48,176 nucleotides of DNA from Thermoleophilia bacterium (GTDB lineage Bacteria > Actinomycetota > Thermoleophilia > Gaiellales > Gaiellaceae), in assembly GCA_025936995.1 (NCBI GenBank), contig JAICSH010000013.1, positions 1-48,176 on the forward strand, written 5' to 3'. The notes below the pieces were generated by a model that did not search any database, was not told the DNA's origin, and saw only the letters and a list, made by a program, of their open reading frames with translations. The translations under genes were made by a program, and so were the position numbers. Below, in pieces: positions 23,416-32,330 of the stretch; position 1 is the first letter of the stretch, and every line of letters begins with the position of its first letter.

Positions 23416-24368
23416 GCCCTTCCCTCGTCCTCGGTGGTGAAGTCGCGGCCCGTGTAGTGGAGGTAGACGTCGTCGAGCGACGGCCGGGCCGTCGTCACCG
23501 ACGCCACCTCGATCCCCGCGTCGTCGAGCGCGCCGAGGATGACCGGGATGGCCTGCGCTCCGTTCGGGACGCGGGCGCGCAGCACCTGGCCGTCGACCTT
23601 CACCTCGGTGCCGATGCCCGCGACGATCCGCTCGGCCTCGTCGACCCGGCCGTTCTGCTCGGCCAGCTCGACGCTCACCGACTCGCCCCGGAGATCCCGC
23701 TTCAGCTTCTCGGGCGTCCCCTCGGCGACGATCCTGCCCTTGCTCACGATCGCCACCCGCTCCGCGAGCCGGTCGGCCTCCTCGAGGTAGTGCGTCGTCA
23801 GGAGGATGGTCAGGCTCTCCGCCGCCGCGAGCCGCTCGACCTCCACCCACATCGCGGCGCGCGCCTCGGGATCAAGACCGGTCGTCGGCTCGTCGAGGAA
23901 GAGCACCTTCGGCTTGTGCACGAGGCCGATTGCGATGTCGAGGCGGCGCTTCATCCCGCCGGAGTACCCGCGCGCGACCCGGGACGCCGCGTCCTGCAGG
24001 CCGACGAGCTCGAGCAGCTCGTCGACGCGCGCATGCAGATCCTTGCCGAACATGCCGTGGATCCGCCCCTGCAGGAGGAGGTTTTCGCGACCGGTCGCCT
24101 CCCAGTCGACCCCGGAGTCCTGCGCGACGTAGCCGATCGCGCGGCGGACGCGGTTCGGGTGCTGCGCCACATCCTCGCCTGCGACGAAGGCCCGCCCGGA
24201 ATCCGCCCGCGTCAGCGTCGTGAGGATCCGGACGGTCGTCGACTTGCCCGCGCCGTTCGGCCCGAGCAGGCCGAAGACCTCGCCCTCGCGCACCGAGAAC
24301 GAGACCCCGTCGAGCGCCTGCACCGTCTTGTAGTGCTTGCGCAGCTCCTCGGCGACGATCGCATCCAT
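23412..24368 (-). CDS. ABC transporter ATP-binding protein, DrrA-like
   Basis: 318 residues. Walker A GLLGPNGAGKST, the Q-loop near GYVAQDSG, the signature ARGYSGGMKRRLD, Walker B VLFLDEPTTGLDPEA and the H-loop TTHYLEEAD are all present. The C-terminal extension of about 90 residues with AEGTPEKLKRDLRGE matches the DrrA/daunorubicin-type family that partners with ABC-2 permeases. It is the first gene of a two-gene operon; the secreted protein gene at 24450 is divergent. Confidence 0.92.
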   Translation of the reverse strand: MDAIVAEELRKHYKTVQALDGVSFSVREGEVFGLLGPNGAGKSTTVRILTTLTRADSGRAFVAGEDVAQHPNRVRRAIGYVAQDSGVDWEATGRENLLLQGRIHGMFGKDLHARVDELLELVGLQDAASRVARGYSGGMKRRLDIAIGLVHKPKVLFLDEPTTGLDPEARAAMWVEVERLAAAESLTILLTTHYLEEADRLAERVAIVSKGRIVAEGTPEKLKRDLRGESVSVELAEQNGRVDEAERIVAGIGTEVKVDGQVLRARVPNGAQAIPVILGALDDAGIEVASVTTARPSLDDVYLHYTGRDFTTEDEGRA

Positions 24369-24449
24369 CGCCCGTCGAGTCTAGACACGGGCAATCCGAG
24401 GCCAGAGGCGGCGCGTAGAACCCGGCAACCCCAGTACAGGAGGAACGAA

Positions 24450-24980
24450 ATGCCGAAGAAGATCGTCGTCGCCATCGTCGCCGCAATCGCGCTCGCGGCA
24501 GCCGGTGCCGCGGCGGCCGCAGTTGTCACACAGCAGAGTTCCGCCTCGACCGGCACGGTGAACCTGCGCCAGACGAAGCTCGGGAAGGTTTTGGCCACGA
24601 AGTCGGGCAAGACGCTCTACCTCTTCAAGGCCGATCGCAAGAACAAGAGCGTGTGCTATGGCAAGTGCGCGACGTTCTGGCCGCCGCTCACGGTCGCGGC
24701 GAAGGCCACTGCGGGCACGGGGATCAAGGCGAAGCTGCTCGGCGTCACGATGCGCAAGGACGGCAAGCACCAGGTGACCTACAACGGCCACCCGCTCTAT
24801 CTCTTCAAGCTCGACAAGGCCGCGGGCCAGGTCAACGGGCAGCGGCAGGACTTCTTCGGAGGCGTCTGGTACGTCGTCTCCAGCTCCGGCCAGGCGATCA
24901 CGAAGGCGGCCGGCGGGACCGGTGGGGGGACGACGACCACCACCACCAACCCGTACAACACGACGACCAGCCGCTACTAA
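24450..24980 (+). CDS. Secreted repeat protein (COG4315-like, LYLFxxD motifs)
   Basis: 176 residues with a signal peptide (about 1-25). Two repeats carry the family motif: LYLFKADRKNKSVCYGKCA and LYLFKLDKAAGQVNGQ, with the CYGxCAxxWPP pattern once (CYGKCATFWPP). These are secreted proteins of unknown molecular role, frequent in actinobacteria. A Gly/Thr-rich tail of about 25 residues ends the protein. The ribosome binding site AGGAGG, spaced by six bases from the ATG, is near-perfect, suggesting strong expression. The divergent neighbour is the ABC ATPase. Confidence 0.83.
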   Translation: MPKKIVVAIVAAIALAAAGAAAAAVVTQQSSASTGTVNLRQTKLGKVLATKSGKTLYLFKADRKNKSVCYGKCATFWPPLTVAAKATAGTGIKAKLLGVTMRKDGKHQVTYNGHPLYLFKLDKAAGQVNGQRQDFFGGVWYVVSSSGQAITKAAGGTGGGTTTTTTNPYNTTTSRY

Positions 24981-25042
24981 AGGCATCGCCCAGGGCTGAA
25001 CTGCGCGGTCCACCGGCGTCGCGTCGTTAGTGTCCGGCGCCG

Positions 25043-26194
25043 GTGGACCTCTACGAGTACCAGGGCAAGGATCTCTTCAGGCGGGTCGGGATCCCGGTCT
25101 CCGACGGCCGGCTCGCCACCACTGCCGAGGAGGCGCGTGAGGCGGCCGAGGAGCTCGGCGGCCCCGTCGTCGTCAAGGCGCAGGTCCTGACCGGGGGACG
25201 TGGCAAGGCCGGCGGCGTCAAGCTCGCCGAAGACCCGACCGACGCCGAGGCGAAGGCGCACGACATCCTCGGGCTCGACATCAATGGCCATGTCGTCCGC
25301 ATGCTCTGGATCGAGCCGGCGTCGGACATCGAGCGCGAGTACTACCTCTCGGTCACCTTCGACCGCGGCGCGAAGAAGCCCCTCTTCATGTTCACGACAC
25401 AGGGTGGCGTCGAGATCGAGCAGGTCGCGGAGGAGAGCCCGGATGCGCTCGTTCGCCTCCACGTCGACCCGCTCGAGGGCTTCCAGCCCTGGGTTGCGCG
25501 GCGGCTCGTCTACGGCGGCGGGGTCGAGGATCCCTCCGAGCAGAAGCAGATCGCGGCGATCGTGGAGAAGCTCTACCGCGTCTTCGTCGAGTTTGACGCG
25601 ATGCTCTGCGAGATCAACCCGCTCATCGTCACGCCCGAAGGTGAGGTCAAGGCGCTCGACTCGAAGTTCACGGTCGACGACAACGCCCTCTACGCGCACC
25701 CGGAGATCGCCGAGATGCGCGACAACGCGGCGGCCGACCCGCTGGAGACGTTCGCACGCGAGAAGGGCGTCACCTACGTGAAGCTCGACGGCGAGGTCGG
25801 CGTGCTCGCGAACGGTGCCGGTCTCGGGATGTCCACGGTCGACGTCGTCGCGCATGCGGGCGGGCGGCCTGCGAACTTCTGCGACCTCGGCGGCGGCGGC
25901 AGCGCGGAAGGCGTTGTCGACGCGCTCGAGGTGATCACGCGCGACGAGCAGGTGCGCTCGATCTTCTTCAACATCTTCGGCGGGATCACGCGCTGTGACG
26001 AGGTGGCGCGCGGGATCCTCGCGGCGCTCGAGCGGCTCGACATGTCGCGCTATCCGATCGTCGTCCGGCTCGACGGCACGAACGCGGAGGAGGGCCGGCA
26101 GATCCTCGCCGACGCGGGCCGTGAGAACATCCATCCCGAGGCGACGATGCTCGACGGAGCGCGGCGCGCGGTGGAGCTGGCGGGGGCGGCGTGA
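25043..26194 (+). CDS. sucC: Succinyl-CoA synthetase (ADP-forming) beta subunit
   Basis: 383 residues. The N-terminal ATP-grasp part begins MDLYEYQGKDLFRRVGIPV and contains GGRGKAGGVK; ICEINPL-type acidic residues appear as MLCEINPLIV, and the C-terminal CoA-ligase part carries NIFGGITRCDEVA. Catalyses the reversible step succinyl-CoA plus ADP and phosphate to succinate plus ATP. The GTG start at 25043 is chosen from the conserved DLYEYQ start. Its stop overlaps the methyltransferase start (GTGA), and the alpha subunit follows that gene. Confidence 0.95.
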   Translation: MDLYEYQGKDLFRRVGIPVSDGRLATTAEEAREAAEELGGPVVVKAQVLTGGRGKAGGVKLAEDPTDAEAKAHDILGLDINGHVVRMLWIEPASDIEREYYLSVTFDRGAKKPLFMFTTQGGVEIEQVAEESPDALVRLHVDPLEGFQPWVARRLVYGGGVEDPSEQKQIAAIVEKLYRVFVEFDAMLCEINPLIVTPEGEVKALDSKFTVDDNALYAHPEIAEMRDNAAADPLETFAREKGVTYVKLDGEVGVLANGAGLGMSTVDVVAHAGGRPANFCDLGGGGSAEGVVDALEVITRDEQVRSIFFNIFGGITRCDEVARGILAALERLDMSRYPIVVRLDGTNAEEGRQILADAGRENIHPEATMLDGARRAVELAGAA

Positions 26195-26838
26195 GCGACC
26201 TCTGGAGCGACCGGGCGCAGGCCTATCGCGACAGCGCGACCCATGCGGGCGGCGACGATCTCGACCTCGTCGTCGAGTGGTGCGAGCCGGGGCCGGACGT
26301 GACCGTGCTCGACGTCGCGACCGGCGGCGGTCACGTCGCGCGGAGGCTGCGCGACGCGGGAGCGCAGGTCGTCACCGTCGACGCCGCTCCGGGCATGGAG
26401 CCGGACGTGATCGCTCCGGCCGACCATCTCCCGTTCGCGGACGCGAGCTTCGACGCCGTCGCGTGCCGCATTGCGGCGCACCACTTCCCGGACGTGCTCG
26501 CCGCGGTGCGCGAGATGGCCCGCGTCGCACGGCACCGCGTCGTGATCTGCGACAACACCTTCACGAGCGAGAGCGCCGAGGAGGCGGACCGGCTGCGCGA
26601 CCCGAGCCACGTCCGCAACTACGGGGTGGCCGAGTGGCACAGCTTCTTCGAGCTTGCCAGGCTGCGGGTGGCCGACGAGGCGACCATGGTGCGCGACACC
26701 GACTTCGAGGACTGGCTCGCGCGGACGGAGACACCGGACGCCGACCGTCCGCGCATCAGCGAGCTGCTCGACGGCCGGATCCACGACGGGAGGCTCACGC
26801 TGCCGACCGTCGTCCTGAAGGGCTTGAAGGCCGCCTAG
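26191..26838 (+). CDS. Class I SAM-dependent methyltransferase inserted between sucC and sucD
   Basis: 215 residues. Motif I is VLDVATGGGHVAR (Gly-rich SAM loop), followed by the acidic strand end VVTVDAAP, then DHLPFADASFDAVACR (post-I/motif II) and ICDNTF. This is the UbiE/MenG-like methyltransferase fold, without the specific UbiE signature, so the substrate is open. It overlaps sucC by 4 bases (GTGA) and its TAG overlaps the GTG of sucD, so the three are translationally coupled. Its placement between the two subunits of one enzyme is unusual. Confidence 0.83.
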   Translation: MSDLWSDRAQAYRDSATHAGGDDLDLVVEWCEPGPDVTVLDVATGGGHVARRLRDAGAQVVTVDAAPGMEPDVIAPADHLPFADASFDAVACRIAAHHFPDVLAAVREMARVARHRVVICDNTFTSESAEEADRLRDPSHVRNYGVAEWHSFFELARLRVADEATMVRDTDFEDWLARTETPDADRPRISELLDGRIHDGRLTLPTVVLKGLKAA

Positions 26839-27707
26839 TGGCCATCATCCTCGACAACGACACGCGTCTCGTGGTCGCCGGCCTCACCGGCTCGGAGGGA
26901 CGCTTCCACGGCCTCCGCAACCGCGCGTATGGGACGAACCTCGTCGCCGGCGTGACGCCCGGCAAGGGAGGACAGGACGTCGAGGGCGTGCCCGTCTTCG
27001 ACACGGTCGCCGACGCGGTCTCGGAGGCCGGCGCGAACACGTCGCTCATCTTCGTTCCCGCCCGCTTCGCGGTCGACGCGATCTACGAGGCGGTCGACGC
27101 GGGCATCGACACCGTGATCTGCATCACCGAGCACATCCCCGCGCACGACATGCTGCGCGCGTACACGTACTTCCGCGGCCAGGGCACGACGATGATCGGC
27201 CCGAACTGCCCCGGAGTCCTCTCGCCCGGGAAGGCGAACGCCGGAATCATCCCGGCCGAGATCTTCAGCGAGGGGAGCGTCGGGCTCGTCTCGCGCTCCG
27301 GGACGCTCACCTACCAGATCGGGCACGAGCTGACGCAACTCGGGCTCGGCAACTCCACCATCGTCGGCATCGGCGGCGACCCGGTCGTCGGCTCCTCCTT
27401 CGTCGACGTGATCGCGAAGTTCGAGGCCGACGAGCAGACCGAGCTGATCGTCCTCGTGGGCGAGATCGGCGGCGACGAGGAGGAGAAGGCCGCCGCGTAC
27501 GTCGCGGCGCACGTGACGAAGCCGGTTCTCGCGTACATCGCCGGCTTCTCCGCGCCCCCCGGCAAGACGATGGGCCACGCGGGCGCGATCATCTCCGGCT
27601 CGTCGGGGACGGCGCAGGGGAAGAAGGAGGCGCTCGAAGCGCGCGGGATCGAGGTCGGGACGACGCCGACCGAGGTAGCGCAGATGGTCGCCACGCGGCT
27701 TCGGTAG
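26838..27707 (+). CDS. sucD: Succinyl-CoA synthetase alpha subunit
   Basis: 289 residues. CoA-binding Rossmann part with ILDNDTRLVVAGLTGSEG and the conserved GPNCPGVLSP; the phosphohistidine is in KTMGHAGAIISG. The GTG start overlaps the previous TAG stop. The cyclase/AAA regulator at 27720 starts 12 bases downstream in the same direction and might be co-transcribed. Confidence 0.95.
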   Translation: MAIILDNDTRLVVAGLTGSEGRFHGLRNRAYGTNLVAGVTPGKGGQDVEGVPVFDTVADAVSEAGANTSLIFVPARFAVDAIYEAVDAGIDTVICITEHIPAHDMLRAYTYFRGQGTTMIGPNCPGVLSPGKANAGIIPAEIFSEGSVGLVSRSGTLTYQIGHELTQLGLGNSTIVGIGGDPVVGSSFVDVIAKFEADEQTELIVLVGEIGGDEEEKAAAYVAAHVTKPVLAYIAGFSAPPGKTMGHAGAIISGSSGTAQGKKEALEARGIEVGTTPTEVAQMVATRLR

Positions 27708-27719
27708 TAACTTCGGCAC

Positions 27720-30700
27720 ATGCCGAAGTGCGCGAGCTGCGGGCACGAACTTCCCGAGGGCGCGAAGTTCTGCCTCGAATGCGGCGCGTCGGTCGCGCCC
27801 GCGCGGGCGCCGCGCGAGCAGCGAAAGACCGTCACGATCCTCTTCTGCGACGTCGCCGGCTCGACCGAACTGGGGGAATCGACCGACCCCGAGGCGCTGC
27901 GCACGCTCCTGGCCCGCTACTTCCAGCGCATGAAAGAGATCGTCGAGCGCCACGGCGGCAGCGTCGAGAAGTTCGTCGGCGACGCGGTGATGGCCGTCTT
28001 CGGCGTCCCGGTCGTCCACGAGGACGATGCGCTGCGCGCTGTGCGTGCGGCGCTGGAGATGAAGGAAGCGCTTCCCGAGCTCGGGATCCGCGGGCGGATC
28101 GGCGTCAACACCGGCGAAGTCGTGACGGGCACCGAGGAACGGCTCGCGACCGGTGACGCCGTGAACGTCGCGGCGCGGCTGGAGCAAGCCGCAGAGCCCG
28201 GCGAGGTGCTGATCGGTGCGGAGACGGTGCGGCTGGTGCGCGACGCGGTCGAGCTGGGAGACGAGCGCCAGCTCGAGCTGAAGGGGAAGTCGGCGCGGGT
28301 CGCGGCGTATCCGCTCCAGGCGGTTGTCGGGGAGGCGCAGCGGCGCTTCGACTTCCCGATCGTCGGACGCGAGCGCGAGCGACGCGCGCTCGACGACGCC
28401 TGGGAGCGCGTCCGCTCCGAGCGCTCCTGTCACCTTTTCACGATCCTCGGCGCCGCCGGCGTGGGAAAGTCGCGCCTGACGGCCGAGTTCCTCGGCGGGC
28501 TCGAGAGCGTCGCGGTCGTGCGCGGCCGCTGCCTGTCCTACGGCGAGGGGATCACCTACTGGCCGCTCGTCGAAGTCGTGATCCAGCTGGGCCGCCGCCC
28601 GTCGGATCCGCGCGCGGCCGCGGCGATCGCCTCGCTGTTCGGCGAGACCGAGGAGCCTGCAACCGCGGACGAGATCGCCTGGGCATTCCGGAAGCTGCTC
28701 GAGGAGTCGGCGCCGGTCGTGTGCGTCTTCGACGACCTCCACTGGGCCGAGCCGACGTTCCTCGATCTCGTCGACCACGTCGCCGACTGGAGCCGAGACG
28801 CGCCGATCCTGCTCGCCTGTATTGCGCGGCCGGAGCTACTCGACCGGCGGCAGACATGGGCGGGTGGCAAGCTCAACGCGACGACCGTCCTGCTCGAGCC
28901 GCTCACGGCGGAGGAGACCGACGAGCTGATCGAGCGGCTGCTCGGCGACGCGCAGCTCGACGAGGCGTTGCTCGGACGGATCCGCGAGGCAGCCGAGGGG
29001 AATCCGCTCTTCGTCGAGCAGATGCTCGCCATGGTCGCGGAGTCGCCGAACGGCGACGTCGTCGTGCCGCCGACCATCCAGGCGCTGCTCGCGGCGCGCC
29101 TCGACCAGCTCGATCCGTCCGAGCGCGGGGTGCTCGAGCGTGGCGCGGTCGAGGGGAAGATCTTCCACCGCGGCGGCGTCGAGGCGCTCGCGCCCGAGGA
29201 GCCGGACGTCCCGACGAAGCTGATGGCGCTCGTCCGCAAGGAGCTCGTCCGTCCCGACCGGACGCAGCTCACCGGCGATGACGCCTTCCGCTTCCGCCAC
29301 CTGCTCATCCGCGACGCCGCGTACGACGGACTGCCGAAGTCCGCACGGGCCGAGCTCCACGAGCGCTTCGCGGCCTGGCTCGAATCGCGCGGAGCCGACC
29401 TGATCGAGCTCGACGAGATTCTCGGCTATCACCTCGAGCAGGCGCACCGATACCGCGTCGAGCTGGGTATGGCCGGGCGGGAGACGGACGATCTCGCGCG
29501 ACGCGCAGCCGAGCGGCTCGGTGCCGCCGCAGAGCGGGCCGCTCTCAGGCATGACGCGACGGCATCCATCGCGCTCTACGAGCGCTCGCTCGCGCTCGGC
29601 CCAGACGTCCCACTCGCATTCGAGCGTCAGCTGAGACTCATCCGAGTGCGCCTGGAGGCGGGCGACCTGCAGCGGGCGCTCGGCGAGGCCCACGACCTGA
29701 TCGAGCAGGCGCGCCGGGCCGGAGATCGCCCGCGTGAGCTACGGGCCACCCTCATGCGCGCGCGTGTCTCCTACCTCGCCGACCCGAGGGCAATCGACGA
29801 ATTCGGTCCGCTCGTGGAGGAGGCCCTCGAGACGTTCGCGGCCATACCCGACGATGCCGGACTGGCGGACGCGTGGTCGGTCGCATCCGCCGTTCACCAC
29901 GCTGCCCTTCGCTGGCGACCCGTCAAGGAAGCGCTCGAACGGATGCTCGAGCACGCCGAGCGCAGCGGCGACCGCCTCCTCTCCGAGGAAGCGCGTTCGC
30001 GCCTCCTCTCGGCGTACCTGTACGGGCCGTTCCCGGTCGAGGAGTCGATCGCCTGGTACCGCGCCAACCCCACGGAGCATCCCTTCTTCCTCGCCAACCT
30101 CGCGCAGCTGGAGTCGATGCGCGGGAACATCGGCCTTGCCCGCGAGGCCTACCTCGAGGCTCGGCAGAAGGGGAAGGAGCGCGGCCAGCTCCTGCTTGCC
30201 GCGTCGGTCACGATGGAAGCCGCGGAGTGCGAGTTGACGGCCGGCGACCCGCAACGTGCGGCCGACATCGCGCTCGAAGGCGTCGCCGAGCTCGAATCGC
30301 TGGGGGAGCATGGCTGGCTCTCGACCGTCGCGGGGCACGCTGCCGAGGCGTTGCTTCGACTCGGGCGAGACGAGGACGCGTGGAGCATGACGGAGCGGGC
30401 AGAGGCCGCCGGAGCGCCGGACGACGTGATCACGCAATTGCTGATCCGGCAGGTGCGGGCGAAGATCCTGGCCCGCCGCGGCACGCTCGAAGAGGCGGAG
30501 AGGCTCGCCCGTGACGCGGTGGCGCTGAGCGAGCCGACCGACTCGCTCGAGGTGAAGGCGAACGCACTGTGCGATCTCGCCACGGTGCTTGGCGTAGCCG
30601 GCAAGCGTGACGAGGCTCTAGGTGCGCTCGCGCGGGCCGAGGTGTTCTTCGCGAAGAAGGGTCATACGGCAGGCGCAGCGCGCGTGCACGAGATGCGCGC

Positions 30701-30728
30701 CGGGCTGGGCGCTACGCTCGAGGCGTGA
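27720..30728 (+). CDS. Class III nucleotide cyclase with zinc ribbon, AAA-type ATPase and TPR-like tail
   Basis: 1002 residues. An N-terminal zinc ribbon (C4, C7, C18, C21) is followed by a class III cyclase domain (about 35-215) with metal-binding Asp in LFCDVAGSTELG and GDAVMAVFG, and a GDAVNVAARLEQ motif. A STAND/AAA-type ATPase follows from about residue 215, with Walker A GAAGVGKSR and Walker B VVCVFDDLHWAEP. The rest is helical repeats of TPR type. This architecture is a large cytosolic regulator of the AfsR/MalT-like kind with a cyclase in front. The paired ATPase and TPR suggest signal-gated cAMP production. Starts 12 bases after sucD. Confidence 0.85.
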   Translation: MPKCASCGHELPEGAKFCLECGASVAPARAPREQRKTVTILFCDVAGSTELGESTDPEALRTLLARYFQRMKEIVERHGGSVEKFVGDAVMAVFGVPVVHEDDALRAVRAALEMKEALPELGIRGRIGVNTGEVVTGTEERLATGDAVNVAARLEQAAEPGEVLIGAETVRLVRDAVELGDERQLELKGKSARVAAYPLQAVVGEAQRRFDFPIVGRERERRALDDAWERVRSERSCHLFTILGAAGVGKSRLTAEFLGGLESVAVVRGRCLSYGEGITYWPLVEVVIQLGRRPSDPRAAAAIASLFGETEEPATADEIAWAFRKLLEESAPVVCVFDDLHWAEPTFLDLVDHVADWSRDAPILLACIARPELLDRRQTWAGGKLNATTVLLEPLTAEETDELIERLLGDAQLDEALLGRIREAAEGNPLFVEQMLAMVAESPNGDVVVPPTIQALLAARLDQLDPSERGVLERGAVEGKIFHRGGVEALAPEEPDVPTKLMALVRKELVRPDRTQLTGDDAFRFRHLLIRDAAYDGLPKSARAELHERFAAWLESRGADLIELDEILGYHLEQAHRYRVELGMAGRETDDLARRAAERLGAAAERAALRHDATASIALYERSLALGPDVPLAFERQLRLIRVRLEAGDLQRALGEAHDLIEQARRAGDRPRELRATLMRARVSYLADPRAIDEFGPLVEEALETFAAIPDDAGLADAWSVASAVHHAALRWRPVKEALERMLEHAERSGDRLLSEEARSRLLSAYLYGPFPVEESIAWYRANPTEHPFFLANLAQLESMRGNIGLAREAYLEARQKGKERGQLLLAASVTMEAAECELTAGDPQRAADIALEGVAELESLGEHGWLSTVAGHAAEALLRLGRDEDAWSMTERAEAAGAPDDVITQLLIRQVRAKILARRGTLEEAERLARDAVALSEPTDSLEVKANALCDLATVLGVAGKRDEALGALARAEVFFAKKGHTAGAARVHEMRAGLGATLEA

Positions 30729-31807
30729 TCTCGTTCGCCCGCGGCGTCCCCGCGCCGGAGTGTCTTGCCGTCGAGGAGCTCGCGGACTGCGCCCGTGCGG
30801 CGATCGAGCGGGACGGGCGTTCGATCCTGAGCTACGGCCCGGGGGGAGGCTACGGCCCGCTGCGAGAGCGGCTCGCCGAGAAGCACGGCGTCGAGCCTTC
30901 TCGTGTCGTGATCACGAGCGGCTCGCTCCAGGGATTCGTCTTTCTCGCCGAACAGCTCGTGCGTCCCGGCACCCGCGTCCTCGTCGAAGCGCCGACGTAC
31001 GACCGGCCGCTCAAGATCCTCACGCGCCTCGGCGCTGAGATCGTGACCGTGCCGATGGACGAGGACGGACTGCTTCCCGACGAGCTCCCGGACGGCGAGT
31101 TCGCCTTCCTCTACACGATCCCGACCTTCCAGAACCCGAGCGGCCGGACGCTCTCGCTCGAGCGCCGGCGCCGGCTCGCCGAGGTCTCCCGCGAACGAGG
31201 GCTGCTCGTGCTCGAGGACGATCCGTACGGGCTCGTCCGCTACGACGGCGATCCGCTCCCGAGCCTGTTCGAGCTCGCGGGTGGGGAGCACGTCGCCTAT
31301 TGCTCCTCGTTCTCCAAGACCGTCGCCCCGGGCTTGCGCGTCGGCTGGTTCGTCCTGCCGCCGCAGCTTGCGAGCGAGATCGAGGCGTTCGCCGTCTCGA
31401 CGTACATCTCGCCGCCCTACGTCACGCAGGCGACCGTGCTCGAGTTCCTGCAGCGGGAAAGCTTCGAGCCGAACCTCGAGCGTGTGAACGGACTGCTCCG
31501 CGAGCGCCGAGACGCGATGCTCGAGGCCCTCGAGCGTGAGCTACCGGAGGACGCGAGCTGGACGCAGCCCGAGGGCGGCTACTTCGTCTGGGTCGAGCTT
31601 CCGTCCGGTCCGCCGAGCGTCGAGCTGCTCGCCGAAGCCGAGCAGGCGGGTGTCACGTTCGTGAAGGGCGGCGACTTCTTCCCCGGCGGACGCGGCGGCG
31701 AGAATGCGTTCCGGCTCGCCTTCAGCTTCGTCTCGCCGGACGAGATCTCAGACGGCGTCGCTCGGCTCGGCGCGCTCGTGCGAGCGGCGGCGCCGGCGGC
31801 GCTCTAG
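30725..31807 (+). CDS. PLP-dependent aminotransferase (class I, LysN/AroAT-like)
   Basis: 360 residues. The N-terminal part FARGVPAPECL and SYGPGGGYGPLRERLA is typical of the aminotransferase half of MocR proteins and of 2-aminoadipate transaminases. PTFQNPSGRTLS is the substrate-binding loop, EDDPYGLVRY carries the PLP-ring Asp and Tyr, and the Schiff-base Lys is in CSSFSKTVAPGLRVGW. The donor/acceptor pair is not decided by the sequence. GTG 30725 overlaps the preceding TGA. Its last 60 bases overlap the LapA-like gene on the opposite strand. Confidence 0.88.
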   Translation: MISFARGVPAPECLAVEELADCARAAIERDGRSILSYGPGGGYGPLRERLAEKHGVEPSRVVITSGSLQGFVFLAEQLVRPGTRVLVEAPTYDRPLKILTRLGAEIVTVPMDEDGLLPDELPDGEFAFLYTIPTFQNPSGRTLSLERRRRLAEVSRERGLLVLEDDPYGLVRYDGDPLPSLFELAGGEHVAYCSSFSKTVAPGLRVGWFVLPPQLASEIEAFAVSTYISPPYVTQATVLEFLQRESFEPNLERVNGLLRERRDAMLEALERELPEDASWTQPEGGYFVWVELPSGPPSVELLAEAEQAGVTFVKGGDFFPGGRGGENAFRLAFSFVSPDEISDGVARLGALVRAAAPAAL

Positions 31808-32050
31808 CTGCGCCAGCAGGATCCCGCCGAGCAGCCCGACCCCGAGCGCGAGCAGGATCAGCCAGACGAGCGACACGCGTGCCGTCGCGAGCACGAAGTG
31901 GACGCTGACCTGCTTCCGGTTCTCGAGGATGAATGCGATCGCGTACGCGACGAGGAGCCCGAGGACGATCAGGCGCGCGTAGAGCCGCGGCTGCCAGCGG
32001 TCGGCGACCTCGCTGGTGTCGATCCGGGGGCGGCGGTGCCTGAGGCGCAC
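31748..32050 (-). CDS. LapA-domain membrane protein
   Basis: 100 residues with two hydrophobic helices (about 27-46 and 60-83), a short loop with ENRKQVSVHF between them, and a basic C-terminal tail of many Arg. This is the LapA (DUF1049) pattern, where a two-helix hairpin sits in the membrane. Function in the family is poorly known. GTG 32050 lies 16 bases after the zinc-knuckle-like small gene, so the two form an operon. It overlaps the aminotransferase gene by 60 bases antisense. Confidence 0.78.
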   Translation of the reverse strand: MRLRHRRPRIDTSEVADRWQPRLYARLIVLGLLVAYAIAFILENRKQVSVHFVLATARVSLVWLILLALGVGLLGGILLAQLERRRRRRSHERAEPSDAV

Positions 32051-32066
32051 GCCCGAATCCTACGAG

Positions 32067-32243
32067 CTAGGCGGCGGCGTGTACTGCGAGCGCCCGGGGG
32101 ACGAGCCGCGGCTGGGGCGGCGGCGTCAGGCTCCCGACGGCGTGGGCCCGGAACGTGGGGCAGATCGTCTCGCCCTGGAGGGCGCACAAGCCGGCGCGAC
32201 GGAAATAGCAGTCAGCGCACGTTGGAGTAGAACGTTTGCTCAT
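32067..32243 (-). CDS. 58-residue Cys-rich small protein
   Basis: ATG 32241-32243 to TAG 32067-32069. Contains TCADCYFRRAGLCALQ and ETICPTFR: four cysteines spaced CxxCx7Cx7C, a likely zinc-binding or metal cluster motif, followed by a Pro/Ala-rich tail. A purine-rich AGAAGAGG directly precedes the ATG. A promoter-like pair (TTGCTT, 16-base spacer, TATCAT) lies about 50 bases upstream. It precedes the LapA-domain gene by 16 bases. I recognise the pattern as a conserved small actinobacterial protein but know no function. Confidence 0.62.
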   Translation of the reverse strand: MSKRSTPTCADCYFRRAGLCALQGETICPTFRAHAVGSLTPPPQPRLVPRALAVHAAA

Positions 32244-32286
32244 CCTCTTCTTTGCTCTAGGAAGTCCGGGCCGCTCTCGAGGTGCG

Positions 32287-32314
32287 ATGATAGGGGCAGG
32301 AACCGCAGAAGCAA
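32287..32314 (-). promoter_or_regulatory. Candidate promoter for the Cys-rich small protein and LapA gene
   Basis: On the minus strand TTGCTT (complement of 32309-32314) and TATCAT (complement of 32287-32292) are 16 bases apart, about 44 bases upstream of the ATG at 32243. Sequence and spacing are typical of a housekeeping sigma promoter. The upstream hairpin at 32331-32354 would separate this unit from the protease gene. Confidence 0.45.
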
Positions 32315-32330
32315 GCGTTGCCGTGGACGA

